From positions 137,473,148 to 137,537,147 of the forward strand of contig CM077665.1 in NCBI GenBank assembly GCA_039707655.1: a stretch of 64,000 nt of DNA, given 5' to 3'. Positions 10,963 to 21,193 of this stretch are shown here, piece by piece. How positions within the stretch are numbered: the stretch's first letter is position 1; the number at the start of each line of letters is the position of its first letter. The notes under the pieces were generated by a model that searched no databases, had not been told where the DNA came from, and saw only the letters and a list, made by a program, of their open reading frames with translations. The stretch is from Elymus sibiricus. Taxonomy: Eukaryota > Streptophyta > Magnoliopsida > Poales > Poaceae. The position numbers and the translations under genes were made by a program.

Positions 10963-10989
10963 GGGGCGGGGGGGGGGGGGGGGGGGGGG
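10963..10989. repeat. G homopolymer (22 consecutive G)
   Basis: GGGGC is followed by an unbroken run of 22 G residues (10968-10989). Such tracts form G-quadruplexes and are prone to length error in sequencing, so the exact length is uncertain. Confidence 0.85.
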
Positions 10990-11744
10990 CTGGGACGAGG
11001 ATGCCCAGACGGAGTCCAAGAAGAAGGGGAGAAGCAACTAGTGTTGCCGGAGAGTGTTGCTGCCGCCTCCTCCTCCGCCGCCGCTTGCGTAGATCTGAGT
11101 CGTCGCCGCCACCGGTGCTATGAACTGAGGAAGGGCTTGTTAAGGGTGAGCGAGTAAATGCGGGGGAGGGGGGAGGCTATATTTCTCACCATCACGCCTC
11201 CGTTGATTTCCTTCTCCTGCCATCTCTGCCCCGACCTCCTGCACCACGACCTACGATTTATCCTACTTTTGCGCCCGACTCATTCTGACTCGCTCGAAAT
11301 GGTCGATTTGAGCGTTCTCAACGAGCCAGGCTCTGGGTGCTTTAAGTTTCACATCGATGCGAGTCAAGCCTCACTGTACGCAACCAAATAGTTTTTTTCA
11401 TCCCGCCTGAGGCTGGTTAGGTTGTATGCAGGCAACCAAATGCGTCCGAGATGACAAAGTCAAGCGTGACATGGACATGTAGTTTAGTGGACAGTAGGAG
11501 AGTGCGTGTCGGATGCTCAATCGTAACCAGTATACTTTGGATCTCTGTGTTAGTTTGTTAAGCCTACTAGATGATAACCTGCTCCTTTTTGCGGAAATAT
11601 TTTGCAATACACTTTAGTGAATTTTGGTTATATGAAACATGATTATTTAGACAATAATACGATAGCTGAAAACATACACGCATACGCACACGCGCACGCA
11701 CATGCACGCACGCAGACACAGATACACACAGAGAGAGATATATA
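10990..11744. other. Spacer with MITE-like debris and a CA-rich microsatellite
   Basis: A GCAACCAAAT phrase occurs twice (about 11380 and 11430), once within TGTATGCAGGCAACCAAATG, which resembles termini of grass DNA transposons. No matching end was found. At 11675-11740 there is an imperfect CA/CG-rich microsatellite (CACACGCGCACGCACATG onward, ending CAGAGAGAGA). Confidence 0.35.
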
Positions 11745-12652
11745 TTACCCCATATGTCTCATATACGATCATGTGATAGTATATATATATACTACTTTAT
11801 CATTCTAAATATATTGATATAATATATATGAGATACTTCAAAGTGAGTTCATAAAAAAATTGCAAGCTAACCCAGGGTTTTATTATATTTATGAAATGCG
11901 TATATGTTTGTACTTAAAAATAAGCATACTCAAAAAATGGTACATACTACCTAAAAAGTAGTATATGTATTACCTAAACATTCTTATATACTATATACTA
12001 TACGTAGTATATACACCACATGGTATGCAGTTCCTCTGTACCAAAATACTTGTCGCTGGAAGAATTGTCCGAGGTGAAAACGAATCGAAGTACTAAACTA
12101 CCCCTAATTTGAAAACCAGATCGTCATTATCCTTGCGAGGCCCCTCGTCGCCTCTGCCCCTCCCAGCGCTCACCTCCCCCCATCCCCCACCTGACCCAGG
12201 CGAGCGCTCACTTCCTCCTCTTCCGCCCCACCTCCTCCACGGTCAAGGCGAGTAATATATATACTACCTAAACATCCTTATATACTACAACATGGGTGAG
12301 CGAGCGAGCGACAGAGTGGGAGGCTAGTTTTGGAAACGACGGAAATATCAACATAAGTTATATTAGAAACCTAAAACGACAAATATTTTGATATAGAGGA
12401 AGTAGTATATAAGAATGTTTAGGTAGTGTATATACTAAGTACTCTTTAGGTAGTATGTATCATATTTTGAGCTTACTCATTTGTAAGTACAAATATATAT
12501 GTATTTCACAAATGTAATAAAAACTATGGGCCCACTTATAATTTTTCATATAACTCACTTTAGAGTATTTTATATATATTATATGAACATATTAAAAATA
12601 ATAAAGTAATATATATAATATCCCATGATAGTATATGAGACATGCGTGTAAC
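11745..12652. mobile_element. Fold-back element with long AT-rich inverted arms
   Basis: The left arm (about 11745-11998) and right arm (about 12400-12652) are imperfect reverse complements over about 250 bp. Shared blocks in order include ATGTCTCATATAC, AAGTGAGTT, TTTGTACTTA, ACATACTACCTAAA and CATTCTTATATACT. There is no coding capacity, and the loop is occupied by a separate Stowaway-like MITE. The ends lack a TSD I can be sure of, so family assignment (a long-TIR Mutator-like or fold-back MITE) is open. Confidence 0.65.
12028..12404. mobile_element. Stowaway-like MITE inside the fold-back loop
   Basis: The left end reads GTTCCTCTGTACCAAAATAC then TTGTCG. The right end, in reverse complement, reads CTTCCTCTATATCAAAATAT then TTGTCG, so the TIRs agree over about 26 bp and have the Stowaway TTCCTCTG core. 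The interior holds a C-rich block (12140-12240). It also holds a third copy of the fold-back arm phrase (TACTACCTAAACATCCTTAT, about 12261-12280), so arm sequence was copied or recombined into it. Confidence 0.6.
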
Positions 12653-13775
12653 TACACCTGGTGGTAAGATGTATTTTCCCTATATATACAAAAAATTCGC
12701 ATACATGTTTGTATGTCGAGGTAACTTGTTTCTATCCATGGTTGCATGCCGAGGTTGACATTTCTTCATGCATGTTGCATGTTGGGGTGATATGCTTACA
12801 TGTTGAGAGAATTAGATTAATGATAGTTGTGTATTTAGATATAAAAGATTAAGTGAGAGAAGATGAAAGCACTATAAAAATTGAACGCAGGACCAATAAA
12901 TTTGTCCACTCTCTAACTACTTTGATTTGTCCACTGTCCAACTACTTTGGTAGAAATAACCACGACTGTCTAGTCCGGCTAGGACTTAGAGCCATCGCGC
13001 GTAGGATTAGCAGTGGCTAGTTTAGGACATCTCTCATAGAACCCTTAAGGGCATGTTCAACGACAACCCATAATTTTTTTTCCGCATCCGTTCGTGAATA
13101 GGGGGATCACTCCGTGCACACGGATGCGGGAGGACGTTATTCAATGCTAGCATACATTTTGATCATAACTCGAACCAACCTCACGAAATTCGATCAAACC
13201 GGACAGATTTCATTCAAGTTTGGATATAATTTACATAAAAGGTCTATATTTCGAGCGTTTAACTAAAAAACTAGAAAAAAAACCTAAATGACCGCGGCCT
13301 CCTATTGCGCCATGCGGAGTGACACCGTGGCCACTGCCGACCCGGCCTTCGGAGCCCTGGCAGCGGCCTTGCCGCAACCGGCGTTGGCAGAGCAGTCGCT
13401 AAGCGACCGCTCCTCGCTGATCTTGGCGAGCTTGCCGTTAAGGTGGCGGCGACGTCTGGCGACCGTCTCCGGGGTGGTCTCAAAGCGATCGAGCACCCAT
13501 GCCACGGCGAGGTTCGGCTCGTTGCGGACCCATTTCGGCGCCACGTCCGTCCTGGCGAACACGGAGAGGCGACAAACATTGTGCCGGTCGTACCTCGCTG
13601 TCGGTGTACTAAAGAACAGGCCCTTTAGTACCGTGACTTGTGCACAGACGACAACAGTTTCTCGCCCGGCAAGTCTTGCCGGGGAGATGCTGCACCCAAG
13701 ACAACATCAGGAGAAGATCAACGCGCCGACAAACCACCCTGCCGGCAAGAGAAGGCCCGACAGCTTCGTGCCCGA
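12653..13775. other. Unassigned repeat-derived DNA with a possible ORF fragment
   Basis: 12653-13040 is AT-rich with no feature recognised. At 13047-13290 the composition and phrases (GGGCATGTTCAACGACAACC and CGCATCCGTTCGTGAATAGG) resemble one end of a grass Harbinger-type element, but I find no partner end. A minus-strand frame at 13302-13562 (WVRNEPNLAVAWVLDRFETT onward) looks protein-like but is unrecognised. 13600-13775 looks like a Gypsy LTR scrap (starting TGTCGGTGTACTAAAG). Confidence 0.35.
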
Positions 13776-14258
13776 TGTCGGTGTCAAAACCGGCAGATCT
13801 CGGGTAGGGGGTCCCGAACTGTGGATCTTGGATTGATGGGTTACAGGAGACTAGGGAGACGATCTTTACCCAGGTTCGGGCCCTTTTAATGGAGGTAAAA
13901 CTCTACGTCCTGCTTTGATTGTATTGAGTATGGGGTATCGAGTACAGAGTTGATCTACCCCGAGATCGTATGATGTGGTCTAAACCCTAAGAGTAATGAG
14001 CTTAACCCTTTTCTCTACGGACTAAAACCCTCTGCTTTATATAGTCACCAGGGGTATCTAGGGTTACATAATGTCGGTTACATCAGGAAAGGAATATGCC
14101 GAACCCATCGTCTTGTACTTGGATTGCACGTCATGACCCGGGAGATTCCGTCTTGGTTATGGTGTCCGGACCTTCCTTGACAATCACAGGGCGGCCCACT
14201 GTCCGGCCCACAAAGATAGGCCGGCAGCCCGAGGACCCCTTAATCCCGGACTCCCTCA
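13776..14258 (-). repeat. Gypsy LTR (483 bp, 3' LTR of an interrupted element)
   Basis: The plus strand runs from TGTCGGTGTCAAAACCGGC to CCCGGACTCCCTCA, so in sense orientation the LTR begins TGAGGGAGTCC and ends CCGACA. The minus-strand sequence just before the LTR start (GTTCGGGGCCTAC) is the expected PPT, placing the element on the minus strand with its interior to the right. The overall sequence resembles Fatima-type Gypsy LTRs of wheat (name from memory). An antisense ORF starts 576 bp inside it. Confidence 0.7.
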
Positions 14259-14833
14259 GTAGGCCCCGAACTAACCTCCAATGTCGTAGTCTTGACGCCC
14301 AACAACTTCCTATTCCCCGGTCTTCGGCTTGAGAGGTGAGTTCCGCCTTGAATCCAAATTCTACCGATGACAGTTCGGCCACCGAATATTTCTTGATTTT
14401 TGAATATATAACTTAGCCTCGAAGGCCAACCGTCCAAGCAAGAACAGTGTTTTTTACTTACAACTTTCCGCCGAAAGGTCACATCTTGAACGTTACTATT
14501 GACCAGTCCCCAAAAAGCTCAAATCGTGGTTCGAGGCAATTTTTGTTTTTAATCGACACGTCTCATTAATATGGAGATCGTGTTCTGCCTTTCCGGGGAT
14601 ATGGTTTTATGATTTGGGTCATCCCATGAGTGCATAACTGCACGGTGTATCGGGAAGTGGCGAGGTGTGTGGAGCATCTTGGGGACTCTTGGTATTTCAG
14701 TGGCCCATAAAAGGAAATGTCTGCCAAGACCCTTGGTACGCTCCTCCAGACTCCCCATTGCCATCTTCCTCTTGATCTCAGAGCTTTCCAGCCTCATTCC
14801 TCCCAAACCTCTCGAGCCCTTCCCCACTTCGGT

Positions 14834-14935
14834 CATGGCCGGAGAGGGCTCCAAGGGCAAGTGGGAGGTCTCCCAGGTCACCGAGAAGGACATTACGGAG
14901 CTGAAGCTTGCTGGCTACTTGTCGGCAGACGTCGT
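14834..14935 (+). pseudogene. Start of an antisense Gypsy ORF (transposon-domain protein), cut by the Copia insertion
   Basis: The ATG at 14834 begins MAGEGSKGKWEVSQVTEKDI and continues to SADVV, the usual opening of the plant 'putative gypsy type transposon' domain protein. It runs opposite to the host element's LTR orientation and starts near the 3' LTR, as in element A further on. A leader with a CATAAAAGG TATA-like box (about 14704) precedes it. The frame is broken at 14935 by a Copia element and resumes at 26494. Confidence 0.7.
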
Positions 14936-16417
14936 TGTAGGATCGAAAGTATGTCTAGAGGGGGGTGATTAGACTACTTGACCAAATAAAAAATTCTACC
15001 TTTTCCCAATTTTAGCTGTGGGCACATTTTAGCAATGATAGCAAGTCAAGCACACCCTACACATGCATGTCTAAAGTATAGCAGCGGAAAGTAAAGACAA
15101 GCACATGTAATAGAGGTAAGGGTTAGAAGATCAAACACAATTGTAGACACAAAGATTTTTCCCGTGGTTCCGATAGGTGGCGCTATCGTACATCCACGTT
15201 TATGGAGTCTTCAACCCACGGAGGGTAACAGTCGCGAGAGTCCACGGAGGGCTCCACCCATAAGGGTCCACGAAGTAGCAACCTTGACTATTCCATAACG
15301 GCTTCCGTCCACGAAGGACTAGCCTCACTATGGGTAGATCTTCACGAAGTAGGTGATCTCCTTGCCCATACAAACTTCTTGGTTCAACTCCACAACATGA
15401 AGTAGGAGGCTCCCAGGCAACACCTAACCAATCTAGGAGGCGCCACCCTTCAAAAGGTAGTAGGCTTGATAGTGATGACGAACTCCTTGCTCTTGTGCTT
15501 CAAGATGATAGACTCCTCAACACTCAATCACTCTCTCATAGATTTGGCTTGGTAGAAGAGATTGATTTGGTGGAAAGCAACTTGGGGAGGCTAGAAATCA
15601 AGATCCATATGGTTGGAGTGGATGATCTTGATCTCAACACAAGGGTAGGTGGGTTCTCTCTCAGAAATTTGGATATGGAAAGTGGGGAACTGTTCTGAGT
15701 GCTTCTCTTGCGAGTGGGATGTGGTGGAGGGGTATATATAGGCATCTCCAAAAATCCAACCGTTACAACATTATTGACCATCTCGGTGAAACCGAAGCAA
15801 AACTCGGTTGTACCGATCTGTTCAAAATGTGGCAACTTTCGGAATCTCGGTGGTACCGAAACGAGTGGCCGAGGGCAGTTCACAAAACTCGGTGAGACCG
15901 AAGCATAAACTCGGAATTTTTGATTCTATGAAACCAGTCACCCGAACCATGGTCACCAAAACTCGGTTGCACCGATGCAGTCTTGGTTGTACCGAAATTC
16001 TAGGGTTTGGCTAGGGTTCTGTCTTGGGTAGAAAACCGGTAGGGCCGGATGAAAACTTGGTGGCACCGATTTTGTGGATTAGGATTTTGACAGAGTATTC
16101 TTGTGGGAGAGCTTGTGGGTGTTTTTGGTGGCTAGCACTTGTGCACGTGGAGCAATTTGTTCACCAACAATACCTTACCCCCTTTTAATAGTATTGACTT
16201 TCCTATGGACTCAAAGTGATTTCTCACAAAGTAAAAAGAGAGTCTTCTAGCTTGAAGCTTTGCCAATCCATTCCTTGCATCTTGGGGTATCTCCTCACAA
16301 TTTATAGCCATTCCATCATTGGACTTTTCCTGAAATATACTTAGTGGAAACATGAGTCCAAAGACATATATGTTTTTATTAATTACCAAAACCACCAAGG
16401 GAGCAAATGTGCTTTCA
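14936..16417 (-). repeat. 3' LTR of the Copia element
   Basis: This 1482-bp LTR is colinear with the partner at 24986-26493, with scattered substitutions and small indels. A TATA box lies on the minus strand at about 15731-15743 (CTATATATACCCC in sense). Between it and the sense 5' end is a cluster of CGGT-N3-ACCG motifs at 15784, 15805, 15848, 15890 and 15964. The A-rich and CCACGAAGG-rich portion (15180-15400) is the downstream R/U5 part. Confidence 0.85.
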
Positions 16418-16432
16418 ATCTCCCCCTTTTTG
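16418..16432 (-). promoter_or_regulatory. Polypurine tract of the Copia element
   Basis: In sense (minus) the sequence AAAAAGGGGGAGAT directly precedes the 3' LTR start TGAAAGCAC. This is the expected primer for plus-strand DNA synthesis. Confidence 0.8.
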
Positions 16433-16817
16433 GTAATTGATGACAACATATATAAATCGAAGCTTCGACATATGATATAATCAATGAATAGAGTCATCGC
16501 TTTGAGAAGTATGTGATAAGCAAGAGCTCCCCCTAAATTTGTGCACTATTTTGAATTTGCGTTTGAATGCAAATGCACAATCGATTAGGTTCATGGGGCA
16601 CTCTTCCATGTCACATACAACTTGGTGGTGTGCGAGAATAATATGAATGAACAACATAGCACAACACATCAAGCAAGAAGTGAATGCTCATCTCAAAAGA
16701 TAAGACGTAGTAGCAACACATAACAACACATAAGAAGTGCATGATCAAACACCAACAAGTTTAACACAAACGACCAACCAAAAGATTTTAAAGTTTTTGG
16801 AGAGCGATAAAAAGCAA

Positions 16818-16841
16818 CACTCTCTCTCTCTCTCTCTCTCG
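16818..16841. repeat. (TC)n microsatellite
   Basis: About eleven TC dinucleotides in a row lie in the non-coding stretch between the PPT and the end of the env-like ORF. Confidence 0.8.
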
Positions 16842-16922
16842 AAGCCCTAATGATCTATACAACTTCTCCCCCTTTGGCAACAAGTTACCAAAAAGTTCAA
16901 AGGTATAGGACTACTCATCTCT

Positions 16923-19560
16923 CTAGGGATGATATCCTCCGGTTGTTGATGTAGGAGTCGATAGAACCGCATCTGCGAAGACTTCTGCCGATGTCACGGA
17001 AGGGGTTGGAGTAGACACGGGAGGTGCTGATGGAGCTGGTGGGACTGAAGGAGCTGCAGCAGGTGCTGATGAGGATGGTCTCAACTCTGAACCTGGCACT
17101 GTCGTAGATCTAGCTTGGGTCTTGAACTGAGTGCTGGGCCTGAGAGGGCGACTATCATCATCATCATCCTCTGAGGTGTGGGGAAGGGGTACTGAGTCCA
17201 CCTCCTTCTTGAGCTCATCAACTGTCTTCGTCAGCCCATCCACCTTGTTGTTCAAAGTATGAAACTTGTTTTCAACAATCCTTTCTAGACTCTTTTGGTT
17301 CTTCAGAATCTCCGTGATGTCATTCTGCATGCCTTGGATTGAGCTAAGGATGAGGTCCAACTGCTCATTCCTTGTCCTTGGCACTGGAGTACTAGTGACT
17401 CTGGCTGCCTCAGCTGCTGCCTGTGCAGTAGATGAAGTGGGATGATCTAGATTCATCACCACAACGTTGTCCGCAAACTCTGGCTAGAGAGGCATATGCG
17501 GTCGATCAAGTGCATATACATTCTTTTCAAGCTTTGTTGATAAGCATCTGAATATACGGTGCATATACACAAGATCTCTTCTAATCGGCTGCAGTCCTCT
17601 CCACAGTCTCAACAATCAAGTCCATGACCCTGAATCTGGTGTGAAGGTCTACATGATGCAGCATGTTTATGGAGTATCCTCGGATCATCTTGTCATCACC
17701 TGATTTGGGCATCAAAGTGTACCTCATGATGGTGTTGGTGGTGGTCAGTCCTGCCTGCAGATAGTATACTGAGCCAAACTTATGTGAATGCACATAGTCA
17801 GCAGGAATCTCCTTGTACATCGTTGCCATGGAATTATGATTCATCTTGGCCTCAGAGTACACATTCAAATCACCATCTTCTACCTATGGGGCTCCTAAGA
17901 TGGTAGCCCACTCTTCCACTGTGGATTCATACCTGACACCTTCAGTCATCCAGAAAATTCTACCATCTCCATAAAAATGAGCTGTGGAGTAGAATTGCAT
18001 GATCATCTCATCATTCCAAGGGGTAAACTCTCTACCAACAAATGCATCAATGTCAATGGCCTTGAAGTTCTCTTGCACATGGGGAAAATAATCTTCATTC
18101 TTCTTGATGTAGTCCCAGTCTACATATCTCATATCACTGACAGCTGGGCTCTTGTCTAGCAAGACAGTCTCATAAAAATCTTGTTGCTCCTTGGTGTGAA
18201 ATCTAGGATCAACAATAGTCCTTCTCTTGGAGGCATAAGGGTCATTTGCTCTCCATAGCCTCAGCCCTGAGTGTTTCCTCTTCTTCATGTCCTCAGCTAT
18301 GGGATGAGTATCATCATGAGCTGGCAGATGGGGTCTGAGCTTCCTTAACATAGAAACTTCTTCCTCTTCATCCATAGTGGTAGATCTCTTGTTCTTGGCA
18401 GCAAGAGGGATATCTCTGGTGGTCCTCTTGGGCTTCTTCGGTGCAGAAGGTTTCTTGGGAGTAGACTTGGTGCTCTTAGCTGGTGCATCCTTGGGCATAG
18501 CATCTGCTAGAAGCTTCTTCTTCTTCTTGGGAGGAGCTTTGGCAGCTGGCTCTTCCACTTCTTTAGCTTCTTCTGGATCTTCATACATGGAAGTAGGTCT
18601 TCCAACAACATGAACAATTCTCTTCCCGCTTCTCTTCTTCTCAGCTGGCTTCTTGGGCATAGAGCTCTTGGCTGGCTCTATTGACATGGAGGCCCTAGCA
18701 CTCTCTGGTGCTTTCATAGCCTCAGTGCTGGCAATCACTATTCAAAAAATCATCCGATTCAGCGATTTATCATCCGATTTATCGCTACTCGTGGGGTGAC
18801 CGATAAGATTATGCCTTATCTTCACCGTTTATCTTTTGGGCCGATTTATCGCTCTGACAAGCGATTTATCGGGAATCTACCGATAAATCAAGCCTATTCC
18901 TAGCACTATGTTTGCAAAAACTATGTTTATTTGTGTTGTTGTGGACCTTGTTATGAAATATGTACCATTGCCCTATTTTGTTTGTAATTATACGAGGATT
19001 CAAAGGTCAGGAATCAAGGCAACACTTTTGTCCAATATATTTTTGGTGTTGAATATAACATATTTTAGTGTTTGGAACCTGGGATTTGCAAAAAATGGCC
19101 GATTAATAGTCGACCGATAAAATCGATTAATCGACCGATTTCGGATTAATCTCTAATCCCCAGCTGACTGAGACGCTAACAATAAGCGATATCCTCAACA
19201 TTGGCTGGCATACTCCTTCCTCACTATCCTCCTAGATGAGGTGGCCTCAGATGCAGACTTCTTGTCAGCTCTGTCTGCTTTGTCTTGCCTTTGCTTGGCA
19301 AGAACCTCCTCTGGCACAAAATCAGAGTCCTCTTCATCTGAGTTCAATTTCCTCCTGGCTCTTGTAGCAGCCTTAGGCAACCCATACGAACTTGGGGTGC
19401 CTGGATCTTCAGAAGATGAGCTAGGCTCAGGACTAGTGCCTGGATTTGCATCAATGCTAGGCTCTCTGGAGTCATTCTGACTAGCACCTGAGGCTAACAT
19501 ACTGTCCCTGTGAATGGAGTATAGAAGAGCAGAAAGGTTGAGCATCACAAAAACACACAC
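16923..19560 (-). pseudogene. Env-like ORF of the SIRE-type Copia element, broken
   Basis: Three pieces follow each other in sense. (1) 19560-19195: an acidic N-terminal part with SREPSIDANPGTSPEPSSSS and a basic tail. (2) 18738-17884 and 17868-17581: a Lys/Pro/Ala-rich stretch, then a globular part with RFHTKEQQDFYETVLLDKS and REFTPWNDEMIMQFYSTAHF. (3) 17462-16923: a predicted coiled coil (ILKNQKSLERIVENKFHTLN) and a Ser/Pro-rich tail. This position downstream of gag and this architecture are typical of the third ORF of SIRE-lineage elements, usually called env-like. No clear signal peptide or fusion peptide is visible. The ORF is dead: a MITE separates piece 1 from piece 2, an in-frame TAG sits at 17886-17884, and further stops and frame changes occur at about 17463-17583. 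Confidence 0.7.
18738..19160. mobile_element. Small non-autonomous DNA element in the env-like ORF
   Basis: About 420 bp of AT-rich non-coding DNA interrupts the env-like reading frame. Both ends are dense in CGATTTATC/CGATTAATC-type subterminal repeats in opposite orientations (CCGATTTATCGCTACTCG near the left, AATCGACCGATTTCGG near the right). This organisation suits a hAT-type MITE. No clean 8-bp TSD could be defined, so class and edges are uncertain. Confidence 0.5.
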
Positions 19561-21193
19561 ATTTTTCGAAATTTAAACTCAGAAACTTTGGGTATGAACA
19601 ACTGCAAAATACATTTCAGTACCACCGGGTTGAAATTTTTGGAGTCACCGAGACTGACCACTTGCTTAACAGAAACTTGGGCAGCCGTTTCGGTGCAACC
19701 AAAAAGAACTACTCGGTCTCACCCAAGTGGTTCTCAGAAACCCTGAAAACTGAATCGGTAGAACCGATTCTATCGACACGGTGTCACCGAGATGCTTGCG
19801 GGAGTTCAGATCCAGAATTTCCTCGTTTTCTAATCTATGGATGATTCTTGTGGAAGAGAACGATTTCACATTGTGGAGTGTAGATGGAAGTAACCTAATG
19901 CGCATGAATCGGATAGAGGAGCGCACAAGGGGCCGGATTCATACCCTAGCTTGGCGATGAATCCGCTATGGCGGCGACGGCGGTGGACATTTCTGTCGAC
20001 GGCATGGATCCCAACGGCGAAGGCGCTCGGGGAGGCAAGGGCGACGACCAAAGGGTCCTGGTGCGGCATCTTAGGGTAGGGTACTTGGCGTTTGAAGATG
20101 AAATTTCAAAACGTCGGGTCCGCCGGATTAAGTACCCTTCACTGTCGGTGTCACCGATACTAAAATTTCGGTGTCACCGAGTTCCTCTACTGTCAGTTGA
20201 CAGGGCAACTCGGTGAAGCCGAGATTATGTTATCGGTGGTACCGAGGTGCAAAGATAGATCAACCCTAGGCATTCGGTGGAACCGAGATTTTCTGGTTGG
20301 TTACACCGAGTTGCACTTTAGGGAGGTTTTGGAGGTCAGCCTTGACGAAACGGTACTCTGAGTGCTCCTCACACAGAGGGTTCGACAAGTGCTTGTTCAA
20401 GTTTTTGTGATATAGCATGAATAGAAATTGAGGTGAGAAAGCATATATAGCTAGAGAGGGGTCCCAGGCATTCTTGTATATCCAATTGGCAAAAGAAAAA
20501 CAAAAGCCAAATAGCTACAATTGGATATCCTCGAATGAGTAAAGATATGCAGACCAACATGGTCACACAATAAGATATCAAATGAAATCATGGCAAACAT
20601 GCACAAACATTCTAGCATCTATCAAGCACTTGGGCGATGACGGTGTCATCTATATATGAGTATATTGACTTAGGAGCCAAGTAAGAATACTTTATCATAG
20701 GTCATACTCATCGTTTAATCACAAGTGGGGTTACCACTTTTACATAAAGCATTTAATGTTGTCACATTCTAAGAGATGCTTTAACTCAAGTCTTAGAGTA
20801 AAGCTCCCCCTTGATGTGACATCCCCCCTAAGAGGGATAAACTAACCTTGGGTTTTGTCGTAGAGGACTTCATGTGGGTGATGTAGTGGTGGATGCTCAT
20901 AGTTGATGAAGATCATCTTGAGTTGGGAGCAATCCTTTTTGTTTCTTACTCTCCTCACCTACATGGGTTAGTCCCAAACACAAGAGACAAATACAAGGAT
21001 GTCTACGGGCATGGAGTGCAAAGAATACATGATGATGTCCATGGATTCATTAATTACCTTGTCCCTTGCTTACCTTGGAGGGAGTGTGTGACTCCTTGAA
21101 CTATTGCATAATGCTGATGTTGATTGCAACTAGTCCTTGCCAATAATGAATGTGAGTGAATTTCATTGGCGGAGTCACCCCTCAAGAACTTCT
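19561..21193. other. Non-coding interior of the Copia element where pol should be
   Basis: Between the gag stop (21194) and the env-like start no protease, integrase or RT motif is present in any frame. The interval has further CGGT-N3-ACCG palindromes at 19756, 19779, 20146, 20169, 20234 and 20275, plus several one-base variants. It also has a TATA-like GCATATATAGC at about 20438. A second polypurine-like stretch in sense (CATCAAGGGGGAGCTTTAC, about 20800-20818) may be the ancestral PPT-like spacer. Confidence 0.55.
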
